A DNA stretch of 46,621 nt, taken from NCBI GenBank assembly GCA_023382975.1, contig JAHDXO010000003.1, positions 1 to 46,621 of the forward strand, given 5' to 3'. This document shows, in pieces, positions 16,925 through 25,295 of the stretch. The stretch comes from Pirellulaceae bacterium (GTDB lineage: Bacteria > Planctomycetota > Planctomycetia > Pirellulales > Pirellulaceae). Made by a program: the position numbers and the translations under genes. Within the stretch, counting starts at the first letter, position 1, and every line of letters starts with the position of its first letter. The notes under the pieces were generated by a model. It saw only the letters and a list, made by a program, of their open reading frames with translations. It ran no database searches and was not told the DNA's origin.

Positions 16925-17692
16925 ATGAAATTCCTCTCGCTCCAATCCGGCAGCAACGGCAACTGCATCTACGTCGAGACGCGCGGGCTACGGCTGCTGT
17001 TCGACGCGGGCATCAGCGGTCGCCAGGCGCAGCAGCGACTGGCCTCGCACGACCGGGACATCCGGATGGTCGATGCCCTGCTGATTTCGCACAACCACAG
17101 CGACCACGCGCGGAGCATGGGCATCTTTCAGCGCAAGTTCGGCATGCCGATCCTGACGACCCCGCGCACGCTGGCCGCCGCCCGCTCGACCGCCCCACTG
17201 GGCGAATTGTCCGAGATCTACGAATTCACCTCGGGCGACAGGCTGGATTTCGGCGAGGTGACGGTCGAGACGATCCCGACACCGCACGACGGCGTGGATG
17301 GCGTGGCCTTCGTCGTCGACGATGGCCGGCACCGGCTGGGCATCCTGACCGACTTGGGGCATGTGTTCCACCAATTGCCGCAAGTGATCGACACGCTGGA
17401 CGCGGTGTTGCTGGAAAGCAACTACGATCCGGCCATGTTGGCCAACGGTCCGTACCCCGAATTCCTGAAGGCACGCATCTCGGGCCACGGCGGCCATTTG
17501 TCGAACTTCGAAGCCGCGCACCTGCTGAGGTCGAGCGGGCAGAGCCAATTGAGATGGGCTTGCCTGGGCCATCTTTCCGAGCATAACAACACGCCGGACT
17601 TGGTCCTGCGCACCCATCGCCATGTGCTGGGCCCGCGTCTGCCGATCGTCGTCGCCAGCCGCTACCAGGCGGGCGAAATGCTCGAAGTGTGA
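16925..17692 (+). CDS. MBL-fold metallo-hydrolase, YycJ/WalJ-like
   Basis: A 255-residue metallo-beta-lactamase-fold protein. The N terminus MKFLSLQSGSNGNC is the YycJ signature (SGSxGN), and the metal motif SHNHSDHA (about residues 57-64) supplies HxHxDH. A histidine in TPHDGVDG, a D in ILTDLGH and a late H in GHLSEHNNTP complete the site. YycJ homologues are 5'-3' DNA exonucleases linked to mismatch repair in some bacteria. The start at 16925 is at the conserved N terminus; it has no clear ribosome site. It is divergent from the Idh/MocA gene. Confidence 0.9.
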   Translation: MKFLSLQSGSNGNCIYVETRGLRLLFDAGISGRQAQQRLASHDRDIRMVDALLISHNHSDHARSMGIFQRKFGMPILTTPRTLAAARSTAPLGELSEIYEFTSGDRLDFGEVTVETIPTPHDGVDGVAFVVDDGRHRLGILTDLGHVFHQLPQVIDTLDAVLLESNYDPAMLANGPYPEFLKARISGHGGHLSNFEAAHLLRSSGQSQLRWACLGHLSEHNNTPDLVLRTHRHVLGPRLPIVVASRYQAGEMLEV

Positions 17693-17719
17693 CCGGCCGG
17701 TCGTGACGCGGCTCGGACC

Positions 17720-18595
17720 TCACAGCGCTCGCCACGCTTCGGGCCGCAGTCCGGAGCGTCCGCCGCGGATGGCAGCATCCAGCGTGGCGAGAAGCCGCGG
17801 CTTGTCCTTTGGCAGCGTTCCGGCCAGCGGCAGGTAGTTCGACGCATGGTTCGTTCGGAAAATGCAGCCGGCAAGCCCGTCCAAATGCGAGATCACTTGG
17901 CGAAGTTCGCTCAGCAGGGCCTCGGGCTCCAACGGTTGAAATGCCCCCTCCCGCCACTGCTGATGCAGCGGCGTGCCGGGAACCAGCATCAGCGTCAGCA
18001 TCGATAGGTACCGCGGATCCATCGCACTCACAGCGCGCCCTGTCGCCTCGGCGTGCTCGGCCGAAAGCTCCGTGCCGCCGATCCCCAGCAGACCGATGAC
18101 CGATACGCGGAGCTCCTCCGCCTGAGCATGCCGCACCGCTTCGATCATTTCGGCGGCCGTGCTGCCCTTGTTGATGCGGCGGAGCACTTCGTCGTGGCCG
18201 CTCTCCAGGCCCAGGTAGACCAACCGCAGACCCCGCTCGCGCAGTTGCCTCAAATCGTCGCGGCTCTTCTGCAGCAAATCCCTCGCGTTGGCGTACACGG
18301 ACACTCGCTGCAGATCAGGAAAAGCCGCGGCCAGCGCGTCCAGAATCGGGATCAACCGCGAGGGGCTCAGCACCATTGCGTTTCCGTCCGCCAGGAACAC
18401 GCGGCGAGTGGCGGGGAGCACGCGCCGCGCCAGCGCAATGTCCTCTCGCACCTCGTCGAACGGCCGCACTTGAAACGGCTTGTCCGGGTACGTGCCGCAA
18501 AACGTGCAACGGTTGTGGGAACAGCCGTAGGTGATTTGCAGGATGTAGCTGTCCGCCTCGCTGGGAGGCCGGATCACGGTGCCGGAATAACGCAT
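17720..18595 (-). CDS. Radical SAM protein
   Basis: A 291-residue radical SAM enzyme. The cluster motif is YGCSHNRCTFCGTY (about residues 22-35): C-x4-C-x2-C rather than the commoner C-x3-C-x2-C. This spacing is characteristic of the group with ITYGCSHN. SAM-binding segments VYLGLESGHDEVLRRINKG and VIGLLGIGG follow. It has no B12 domain or extra Fe-S cluster motif. The start is uncertain: an in-frame start at 18631 adds 12 residues. The reaction is unknown. It converges with the MBL-fold gene. Confidence 0.88.
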   Translation of the reverse strand: MRYSGTVIRPPSEADSYILQITYGCSHNRCTFCGTYPDKPFQVRPFDEVREDIALARRVLPATRRVFLADGNAMVLSPSRLIPILDALAAAFPDLQRVSVYANARDLLQKSRDDLRQLRERGLRLVYLGLESGHDEVLRRINKGSTAAEMIEAVRHAQAEELRVSVIGLLGIGGTELSAEHAEATGRAVSAMDPRYLSMLTLMLVPGTPLHQQWREGAFQPLEPEALLSELRQVISHLDGLAGCIFRTNHASNYLPLAGTLPKDKPRLLATLDAAIRGGRSGLRPEAWRAL

Positions 18596-18699
18596 CCGGG
18601 CATCATACCGAACGCCCACCAATGCTGGCAAGCGGCGCCGCGTGGATCTGTTTGTCCCGAGGGTTGTCTGGTAGACTGGCCGTTGGGAGGTTCGTCACC

Positions 18700-18816
18700 A
18701 TGTCCAAGAATCAGCGGCAGACGGCGCGAAGACCGGCGACAAAGTTCGCCCACTTGCGGAAAAAGATGCAGCAGGCGAAGACCGCCTCGAAGGCGGTGAA
18801 GAAGTCGCGAGGCTAA
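18700..18816 (+). CDS. Small basic protein (38 residues)
   Basis: A 38-codon gene with a strong ribosome site (GGGAGG, about 9 bases before the ATG). The product is very basic and rich in K, R, Q and A (MSKNQRQTARRPATKFAHLR...KKSRG) with no hydrophobic segment. This suggests a nucleic-acid-binding or ribosome-associated peptide. It ends 20 bp before the metallophosphoesterase start and may be co-transcribed with it. I do not recognise a family. The ribosome site and composition support it being real; conservation is untested. Confidence 0.6.
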   Translation: MSKNQRQTARRPATKFAHLRKKMQQAKTASKAVKKSRG

Positions 18817-18836
18817 GCAACGAAGAATGGGCGATC

Positions 18837-19649
18837 ATGCGTTTAGCTTGGATGACGGATTTACACCTGAACTTCGTCACCCCCGCGGACCGGCGTCATT
18901 TCATGGAAGCCGCCCGCGACCAGGCGGATGCCTTCGCCATCAGCGGAGACATCGCCGAGAGCCACGACATCGTCGACACGTTGGCCGAAATCGAGGCCGC
19001 GTGGCAGAAGCCAGTGTACTTTGTGCTGGGGAACCATGACTTCTACCGTGGTTCCATCCGCACGACGCGCAGGGCAGTGACCGAAGAGGCCGCCACGAGC
19101 GCGTTTCTAACGTATCTGACCGCGGCCGGAGTTGTGGAACTGTCGTCGCAGACGGCATTGGTCGGGCACGATGGCTGGGCCGATGCTCGACTCGGCGACT
19201 ACCAAGCCTCGGATGTCATCCTGAACGACTACTTGCTGATCGAGGAATTGTACAAGTGGGATGAAGGATTCGAATTGGACAAGCCCGCGTTGCGGCAAGT
19301 GCTGCACGAGCTTGGCGATGCGGCGGCTCGGCACTTCGAACGCGTGATCGAGGAGGCTGCGGCCCGCTACACATCGGTGATCGCCGTAACCCACGTGCCG
19401 CCGTTCAAGCAGGCGGCGTGGTACGACGGCAGGCAGTCGGACGACAACTACCTGCCCCATTTTGCCTGCAAAGCGGTCGGCGATGCGATGCGGCGGGTGA
19501 TGGAGGCCAATCCGCAGTCCCAACTGCTCGTTCTGTGCGGGCACACGCACGGCCGGGGCGAGGTCCAAATTGCAGAAAACCTACGAGTGGTGACAGGCGG
19601 AGCGGAATACACAAGACCGGAGATCCAGGAGATCATCTCCGTCGAATGA
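18837..19649 (+). CDS. Calcineurin-like metallophosphoesterase
   Basis: A 270-residue dinuclear-metal phosphoesterase. All motifs are present: TDLHLN (residues 7-12), SGDIAE (about 35-40), LGNHDF (about 62-67), THVPPF and GHTHG near the C terminus. It is cytoplasmic, with no signal peptide. A long helical insert separates the two halves. The substrate (nucleotide, phospholipid or phosphoprotein) is unknown. It lies just downstream of the 38-residue basic protein gene and upstream of an EEP-family enzyme on the same strand. Confidence 0.9.
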   Translation: MRLAWMTDLHLNFVTPADRRHFMEAARDQADAFAISGDIAESHDIVDTLAEIEAAWQKPVYFVLGNHDFYRGSIRTTRRAVTEEAATSAFLTYLTAAGVVELSSQTALVGHDGWADARLGDYQASDVILNDYLLIEELYKWDEGFELDKPALRQVLHELGDAAARHFERVIEEAAARYTSVIAVTHVPPFKQAAWYDGRQSDDNYLPHFACKAVGDAMRRVMEANPQSQLLVLCGHTHGRGEVQIAENLRVVTGGAEYTRPEIQEIISVE

Positions 19650-19784
19650 CCGCCGACCTGATTGAGGTTCCTGATGTCCTTGGCGATGCGCACGAGCGGG
19701 AACACGACGAGCGAAGTGGATGGTCCACTCCCGCCGCGTGGTCCGAATCGGTAGCCGCCTCATTGCACGAGAGGAGAAGGTCCT

Positions 19785-20891
19785 ATGATTCGTGTGGCAA
19801 CATTCAACGTCGAGAACGTATTCGACCGACCGAAAATCATCAACTTGGCGGATACTGCCAAGTCCAGCATTCTGCTTGAAAGGGCAGATCAACTCCAAAA
19901 GGAGTTGGCCAAAACGACGTACGACACAGCGAAGATCGAAGTTCTGCTCGCAGCGCTGAGAGGCTACGTTTCGGTGCGAGTAGATCGGGGCAGTTTTTTT
20001 CAGGGACAGAGCAAGAGCAAAGTCGGTGCCCGAGGCAAGGCGGATTGGGACGGCGCTATTGAGTTTGTGCGAGCTCGCTTCAGCGACGGCCAGCGGAAGA
20101 ACACCGCCCAGTTGATCAAAAGCCTGAACGCGGATGTCATGTGCGTGATTGAGGTTGAGGGCCGCCAGGCGCTGCACGACTTTATGATGGAGTATATCAA
20201 GCCGGCGTCGAGTCGCCTTGACCGCAACATGCTGATCGACTCCCCGATCGATCCTCGCGGAATCGATGTTGCGGTCGCCTGGAAGCGTGCAGAACTCGGA
20301 GTGATTCGAAGCAACGTCTACGATCGCCGTGTGGTGAACGGAAGGTCTCTGACGGTGTGGAGCCGCGACTGTCTGGAAGTTCAACTCATCCTCGAAGGCG
20401 GTCAATCGTTGTGGGTGCTGGCCAATCACTTCAAGAGCAAGATGGGCGGCGACCCGCCCGATGCACGCCAGAAACGGGTGGCGCAGGGCGAACGACTCGT
20501 CGAGATCCTTCGGACCCGCTACGACCTGTCTCGCGATTGTGTCGTCGTGCTGGGCGATCTGAACGATGTCCCGGGAAGTGATCCGATCGCACCCTTGTAC
20601 GCGATGGGAAATTTGCACGATGTCTTCGATTTGGCCGGGACTCCCGACGACGACAGGTGGACCTATTATTATGGAAGGGCTCCGGTCGCGCAGCGCCGTA
20701 CACAGATCGATTACGTGTTTGTGTCCGAGGCACTGAAAGACGCCGTCGCCAACGTCCAGGTGCATCGCCGCGGAATGAGCGCCGTGGCGGACGGCAAGAT
20801 TCCAGGAGTGACGCCCCTCAGCGGGATTACGAGTTGGCGGGACGCCGCATCGGATCACGCCGCGATTTCTGTCGATCTCCAGGGCTTGTAG
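19785..20891 (+). CDS. Endonuclease/exonuclease/phosphatase (EEP) family protein
   Basis: A 368-residue EEP-superfamily phosphodiesterase. Family motifs in order are ATFNVENVF (residues 5-13), VIEVEG (metal glutamate), ANHFKSK, LGDLNDVPGS, QIDYVF and SDHAAI at the C terminus. No export signal is visible. About 70 residues inserted after the first strand (through the DRGSFFQGQ region) are unusual. It starts at an ATG with AGGAGAAGG upstream. It could be a DNase, RNase or sugar-phosphatase; sequence alone does not decide. Confidence 0.9.
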   Translation: MIRVATFNVENVFDRPKIINLADTAKSSILLERADQLQKELAKTTYDTAKIEVLLAALRGYVSVRVDRGSFFQGQSKSKVGARGKADWDGAIEFVRARFSDGQRKNTAQLIKSLNADVMCVIEVEGRQALHDFMMEYIKPASSRLDRNMLIDSPIDPRGIDVAVAWKRAELGVIRSNVYDRRVVNGRSLTVWSRDCLEVQLILEGGQSLWVLANHFKSKMGGDPPDARQKRVAQGERLVEILRTRYDLSRDCVVVLGDLNDVPGSDPIAPLYAMGNLHDVFDLAGTPDDDRWTYYYGRAPVAQRRTQIDYVFVSEALKDAVANVQVHRRGMSAVADGKIPGVTPLSGITSWRDAASDHAAISVDLQGL

Positions 20892-20931
20892 CTGCGATCG
20901 ATCGGGCCAGTATTCCGATTCCCATCGGGTG

Positions 20932-21999
20932 ATGCGCGATCGATTGAATTTCTATGTCTTCCAACGGTGCAAGGGCCTTTCCGGCATGAATTGGGAATCC
21001 GATTGCAGCGACGCCTTGAAACAACGTGTGGAGCGGATCGCTCTGAGCCTGGACGCCGATTTAAGACAGGCGTTCGACTTGACCGGTGGCTGGCGCGATG
21101 CGGAACGGACGGATCGGCTGGCCAACGATGCCTTGCAGCGGGCGTTGGACCAGTTGAGCGCGACCGGCTGCTGGGGCGAAGCAAATCGCTTGCCGTCCAG
21201 TACGCTGTGGCGGATCGCGGGCGGGTGGCTCGAAACAGGCTCGCTGCAGCGACGTGCCCGCACCAAGCCGCGAGGCTACGCGGGCGACTTCGAAATGCTG
21301 GCGCAGATCAGCGCCAACCGCGTCTGCGATCATCCGCTGGGCGCCGCCTTTGATCGTTTCTTCCAGGCCCAGGCCGCTCCGCAAGCCGTGCGCAACCGCA
21401 CGACGCTGGTCGCGGAAGCCATTGCCGGATTCGTCCAGCGGCGCGCGGCCGGTCCCGTCCACATCGTCAGCGTCGGCAGCGGCCCGGCGCTCGATCTCCA
21501 GGCGGCATGCCAACGTCTGACGCCGCCGCATCGGCAGCGACTACAGATGACGTTACTGGATCTGGATCCCGCCGCGCTGGACTACGCCGGTTCGCAGCTT
21601 GCCCCGCTGGTCGCAGCGAACCAGATCCGGCTGGTTCGCGAGAATCTGTTCCGGTTGGCTCAGTCCGCGCGCAGCCGCGAATTCCTTGACGGGGCTGATG
21701 TAATCGTGTGCTCGGGCTTGTTCGATTATCTGGACGCTGCCGCCGCGGCAGCCATGCTGTCACGCTTCTGGCAAGCGTTGTGTCCCGGTGGCGAAGCCTG
21801 GGTGTTCAACTTTGCGCCGTACAACCCGAGCCGAGCGTACATGGAATGGATCGGCAATTGGTACCTGATCTACCGCACCGACCAACAGATGGCCGATTTG
21901 GCCGCGCAGGCCGGGATACAGCATCCACAATTCCAAATCGCCGCCGAACCCAGCGGCGTCAATCTGTACTGGCACGTCGCTCGTGCCGAGACGACGTAA
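20932..21999 (+). CDS. SAM-dependent methyltransferase, PhcB-like
   Basis: A 355-residue protein. The C-terminal half is a class I methyltransferase (IVSVGSGPALDLQAA as motif I, LLDLDP after strand 2, VICSGLFDYL-like motif IV, then GEAWVFNF). The central motif KPRGYAGDFEM is shared with PhcB-type methyltransferases that make the 3-hydroxypalmitate methyl ester quorum signal of Ralstonia. The N-terminal 120 residues are helical. The start is uncertain: GTG 20929, ATG 20932 or ATG 20986 (MNWESD). A role in methyl-ester signalling is inference from the shared motif only. Confidence 0.8.
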   Translation: MRDRLNFYVFQRCKGLSGMNWESDCSDALKQRVERIALSLDADLRQAFDLTGGWRDAERTDRLANDALQRALDQLSATGCWGEANRLPSSTLWRIAGGWLETGSLQRRARTKPRGYAGDFEMLAQISANRVCDHPLGAAFDRFFQAQAAPQAVRNRTTLVAEAIAGFVQRRAAGPVHIVSVGSGPALDLQAACQRLTPPHRQRLQMTLLDLDPAALDYAGSQLAPLVAANQIRLVRENLFRLAQSARSREFLDGADVIVCSGLFDYLDAAAAAAMLSRFWQALCPGGEAWVFNFAPYNPSRAYMEWIGNWYLIYRTDQQMADLAAQAGIQHPQFQIAAEPSGVNLYWHVARAETT

Positions 22000-22142
22000 G
22001 GCACCAACAACTGTTGGGGGTCAACTCAATGGCCATCGTGTATTCCTTCGCCCACATCTTGGCGCGCCGAGCCGCCGAAACACACACCCGTCTCGATGCC
22101 CACGCCCGCACTGCCGCCGTTCCGAACGACCAGCGTCACGCG

Positions 22143-22376
22143 CTAGTTCGGTGAAACGCGACCGGTGGACGGGAACCTGGACTCCGGCTCCCGAGCCTCT
22201 TCGCTTCCCTCGTAGATCGCGAGTTCTTCATGGATGCGGGCAATCATCTTGCGAATTCCCGCTTTGGTGAATCCCTTCAAGCCGATGGGATGAGATCTTT
22301 GGAGCTCTTCCAGGCGTTTCTCGAGATCCCGAAGCTCTTGCTCAGCCTTTTCGTACTCGGCCGCATTGGTGATCAC
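22143..22376 (-). CDS. Small coiled-coil protein, partner of the DUF6932-like gene
   Basis: A 77-residue charged helical protein. EYEKAEQELRDLEKRLEELQ forms heptads, followed by a short second helix (FTKAGIRKMIARIHEELAIYE). Its ATG overlaps the stop of the upstream nucleotidyltransferase-like gene by 4 bp (ATGA), so the two are translated together in 1:1 fashion. Helical antitoxin-like proteins that start with an ITNAAEYE-type motif occur next to toxins. The antitoxin role is inference. I cannot name the family. Confidence 0.7.
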   Translation of the reverse strand: MITNAAEYEKAEQELRDLEKRLEELQRSHPIGLKGFTKAGIRKMIARIHEELAIYEGSEEAREPESRFPSTGRVSPN

Positions 22377-22801
22377 AGGCTAACCTCCACGAGTCCCTTG
22401 CGTCGCCCATCCAACTCACGAGTCCGACTGAAGAATTCTACCCAATCGTTCCAGTCCCGTGAATCCTCGGCTGCGAAGATCTCTTCCGGACGACGTATCA
22501 AAAGCATCTGTTCCAGCTCGAGCGCGGGTTCAAATCCACGAGAGATCTGCTCCTCGAAGTCGTCCGCGAGGAAGACGACGGCATCAATGTCATTCGGCTC
22601 GTCCTTGGCGGTGACGAAGCTCCCGTCCACCAGAAACCGGGACGCACCCGTCAGACGCGATAACTCGACCCAACGCCGAAGGCGGACAACCAACCGTCGC
22701 CGACGTGGCGACGACCCTCCGAACCGAAACGTCACTTCGGCCTCGGTGCCCACGTGCAGACCCTCAGGTAGGTAGCCGTCATCGCGGAAGTCCGGGATCA
22801 T
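22373..22801 (-). CDS. DUF6932-like nucleotidyltransferase-fold protein
   Basis: A 142-residue protein. IPDFRDDGYLPEGLHVGT at the N terminus and DGSFVTAKDEPNDIDAVV at about residues 59-76 resemble DUF6932 proteins. GS followed by DxD (NDIDAV) is the minimal nucleotidyltransferase signature, as in MNT-type toxins or antitoxins. There is no other catalytic domain. Overlap with a coiled-coil small gene makes a two-gene unit, in the style of toxin-antitoxin or abortive-infection modules. Whether it transfers nucleotides is not known. Confidence 0.72.
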   Translation of the reverse strand: MIPDFRDDGYLPEGLHVGTEAEVTFRFGGSSPRRRRLVVRLRRWVELSRLTGASRFLVDGSFVTAKDEPNDIDAVVFLADDFEEQISRGFEPALELEQMLLIRRPEEIFAAEDSRDWNDWVEFFSRTRELDGRRKGLVEVSL

Positions 22802-23225
22802 CGTCCCTCCTGGGTCTCCGGGGAAACACGAGACGCCGTGACCGCTTCACCGAACGACCAACGTCACCGGACCACGACATCTGAGCCAAACATTGTCGAT
22901 CAGAATCCCCGGCCACGTCGTGCTGTCCCGCCGCGCGGGTGGCAGGTGCCAGACGCTTGTGCGGGGCCCAACTTGCAGCGCCAACGACGACCAACGACTT
23001 GTCAATAATTAAGGTCAGGACCTCCGTGACGAGCGCGGGGCCGAGCGTCACGAAGGCAAGGGCGATCATCAGAAAGACACCGATCGCGAGCCAATGCAGG
23101 ACGATTTCTCCGAAATAATGGCCGAGGGCGCTCACAGTGGCGGCAACCGTCATCAGATGGAACAGCGACCGCAGCCGGAATTGGAACGGGGAGCCGTCAG
23201 GGATCGGACCTTCGCGTATGCTCAT
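22779..23225 (-). CDS. Small membrane protein with FRLRSLF anchor
   Basis: About 148 residues. After a short N-terminal tail, FQFRLRSLFHLMTVAA begins two or three hydrophobic segments (about residues 17-75). This resembles the membrane anchor repeated in many planctomycete small proteins. The C-terminal half is basic with little hydrophobic content and might be a fortuitous extension. The stop overlaps the DUF6932-like gene by 23 bp, so it heads the minus-strand cluster. The start at 23225 has GAGG upstream. Function unknown. Confidence 0.55.
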   Translation of the reverse strand: MSIREGPIPDGSPFQFRLRSLFHLMTVAATVSALGHYFGEIVLHWLAIGVFLMIALAFVTLGPALVTEVLTLIIDKSLVVVGAASWAPHKRLAPATRAAGQHDVAGDSDRQCLAQMSWSGDVGRSVKRSRRLVFPRRPRRDDDPGLPR

Positions 23226-23683
23226 CGGTCGCCTCACGCCTCGCTCGGTGTGGCCAATAACATCATTTCCGAAACGTAACGTTTAAGGTTTCTACCCTGC
23301 GGGATAGAAACCTGTTGAACTCCAACCGCGGAGCTGCCGCGGGTGTGGATTTTCTATTCCGCCAGCCGCTCCGCACGCGGCCATTTTAGCCGGACTGGAA
23401 AGTGAATGGCAACTCGCCCTGGGCGGAGTTATTGAGGATTCTCTGCGGAATCGGCGTTCAGCGGAGTCGGCGGGGCAAGGCAGCATGCGGTGGATTGTGC
23501 GACCGGTGGCCGCTGAAACCGGCCGGTGAAATCGCTGGTGGATCGAGGGTGGCATCGGTGGTCTCTGCTGCGAGCCGATCGTAGCTGAATTCGTAAGAAC
23601 TCGGATCGATACAGCAGAATCGGAAATCTTGCGACTTCGGCTACCATGCCGGAATCGACAGCATTCCGTCGAAGTGGCAGTGG
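23226..23683. other. Gene-free region rich in degenerate repeats
   Basis: There is no supported gene. A hairpin sits at 23287-23312. Degenerate copies of the GAATTCGTGAGAATTC-type repeat lie near 23418-23470 and 23582-23610 (GTAGCTGAATTCGTAAGAACTCGG). The stretch ends in the promoter of the PHP-domain gene. Confidence 0.5.
23287..23312. repeat. Hairpin GGTTTCTACCC/GGGATAGAAACC
   Basis: GGTTTCTA (23287-23294) pairs with TAGAAACC (23305-23312), with CCC-TGC-GGG at the tip and a single bulged A. It is a strong hairpin upstream of the minus-strand cluster; role unknown. Confidence 0.6.
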
Positions 23684-23712
23684 TTGACACTCGCGAGAAA
23701 TCGAGTTACGGT
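23684..23712 (+). promoter_or_regulatory. Probable sigma-70-type promoter
   Basis: TTGACA at 23684-23689 and TACGGT at 23707-23712 are separated by 17 bp, with the PHP gene start 29 bp after the -10 box. The -35 is perfect; the -10 is poor. Confidence 0.45.
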
Positions 23713-23741
23713 CAGCAGCTCTCAACCAAGGAGTACAGACC

Positions 23742-25100
23742 ATGTTAAGAAATGTCTCACGCCGCGATTTTCTCAAGACGTCCGCTGCGGTAGCGGCGGC
23801 CGTGTACGTCGATCTCCAACTTGCCGCTTCCGGTCAGGGCGCCGTCACGGCACCGGAGAAGCGCTGGTTCAAGGGCAACCTGCACATGCACAATCAATGG
23901 TCGGACGGCCAGCCGCTGCCGGAATGGGCCATCGATTGGTATAAGACGCACGGCTATCACTTCATCTGCCCGTCGGACCACAACATCTTCCAGTCCGAAG
24001 ATCTTCGCTTCGACGGGTTCGGATTCAAGAACCCACCGCCCGATCTCGCCGCGTTCCAAGGCGAGACCTCGCTCTGGAAGGTGATCTCCCCGAGCCCCGG
24101 CTGGCCGAAACTGACGCAAGCCATCGTGGACGAGACCATCGAAAAGTTTGGCAAGGATTCGGTCCGCACGATCACCGTCGACGGCCAGACGTATGTCCGC
24201 ATGAAGCCGTTTTCGGAGTTGGAGAAGCAATTCGCCGAGCCGGGCAAGTTCCTCATGATCCCCGGCTACGAGCAGACCGGCGGCTGTCCCAACGGCCAGC
24301 AAGTCCATGTTAATTTCATCAACGTGCGCGACGTGTTTCCGTACCTCGAGGCGGACACACCGCGAGAGATCCTCGACCAGACCTGGGCGATGGGCGTTGA
24401 TGCTTACGGCGAGCAGGATTATCTCTTCCTGGCCAACCATCCGCTGTGGCGGTACTACGACTATTCGCCCGCCGATCTGATTGCGCTACCGCAGATTCGC
24501 TTGTTCGAGTTGAACAACAACGATATTGCTGGAGGATTCGACGCTCACCCGCAGGGTTGGAAGCCCGAGAAATTCTGGGACGTCGTCAATGCGTACCGGG
24601 CCGCGCACGACCAACAACTGCTGTTGGGATTGGGAACGGACGACCGGCACTCCTACGACTCAGCGCCCAAAGCCTGGAGCGTTGTGCGCGCGGCGGAACT
24701 GGGCGCGAAGGAACTGGTGGCAGCGATCGCCGCCGGTGATTTCTACGCCTCTAACGGATTGGATTTCGAGGAGATTCAATTCGACGGCAAGAGTCTGTCG
24801 GTCAAGATCGATGTCCGGGAAGAAGGCCCGTACCGGATTCTGTTCCTCGGCACGAAAAAGGACTACGACCCAGCCAGCCAAGTCGTCGAAGTCGAAAAGG
24901 GCGCACGCTGTCCGGCTCGGAAGATCGACGTCTATTCGGACAGCATCGGCGTCGTCCTCGATACGGTCGACGGCACCGAAGGTTCGTATACGCTCAAGGC
25001 CGACGATCTGTACGTTCGCGCGAACATTGTCAAGGTGGCCGAGGGGCTCCAGCCCGATTGGCAATCCCAACCGGCCGCTTGGTCGCAGCCGTACCGTTGA
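23742..25100 (+). CDS. Tat-exported PHP-domain protein
   Basis: A 452-residue exported metal-dependent phosphoesterase-like protein. N-terminal SRRDFLKTSAAVAAA is a classic twin-arginine signal. The PHP motifs follow: KGNLHMHNQWSDG (residues about 44-56), CPSDHN, a glutamate in IPGYEQ, ANHPLW, and GLGTDDRHSY. The C-terminal region is beta-rich and may be a substrate-binding domain. The start has AAGGAG upstream and a promoter is close. A role in periplasmic phosphate-ester cleavage is inferred from the domain. Export of a PHP enzyme is common in planctomycetes. Confidence 0.9.
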   Translation: MLRNVSRRDFLKTSAAVAAAVYVDLQLAASGQGAVTAPEKRWFKGNLHMHNQWSDGQPLPEWAIDWYKTHGYHFICPSDHNIFQSEDLRFDGFGFKNPPPDLAAFQGETSLWKVISPSPGWPKLTQAIVDETIEKFGKDSVRTITVDGQTYVRMKPFSELEKQFAEPGKFLMIPGYEQTGGCPNGQQVHVNFINVRDVFPYLEADTPREILDQTWAMGVDAYGEQDYLFLANHPLWRYYDYSPADLIALPQIRLFELNNNDIAGGFDAHPQGWKPEKFWDVVNAYRAAHDQQLLLGLGTDDRHSYDSAPKAWSVVRAAELGAKELVAAIAAGDFYASNGLDFEEIQFDGKSLSVKIDVREEGPYRILFLGTKKDYDPASQVVEVEKGARCPARKIDVYSDSIGVVLDTVDGTEGSYTLKADDLYVRANIVKVAEGLQPDWQSQPAAWSQPYR

Positions 25101-25184
25101 TCCCGGGATCAGCCGCCGTCATTCCCGAATCGCCGGCTGGACGGTCGAGCGGCCGTTGAGCAACGCCGCGAAGCATTTCCGTAG

Positions 25185-25240
25185 CCGAATTCGTGAGAAT
25201 TCCGAATGCTCGAAAATCGTCCGAATTCTCACGAATTCGG
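25185..25240. repeat. Inverted repeat between convergent genes (18-bp arms)
   Basis: CCGAATTCGTGAGAATTC (25185-25202) and its exact reverse complement (25223-25240) flank a 20-base loop. The repeat lies between the PHP gene and the converging PQQ gene. Degenerate versions occur near 23418-23610. It could terminate both transcripts. Confidence 0.8.
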
Positions 25241-25295
25241 CCACGATCCGCTCGCAGGCATTTCCGCGTCAGAAAATGCTTCACCGCGTTGCCTG

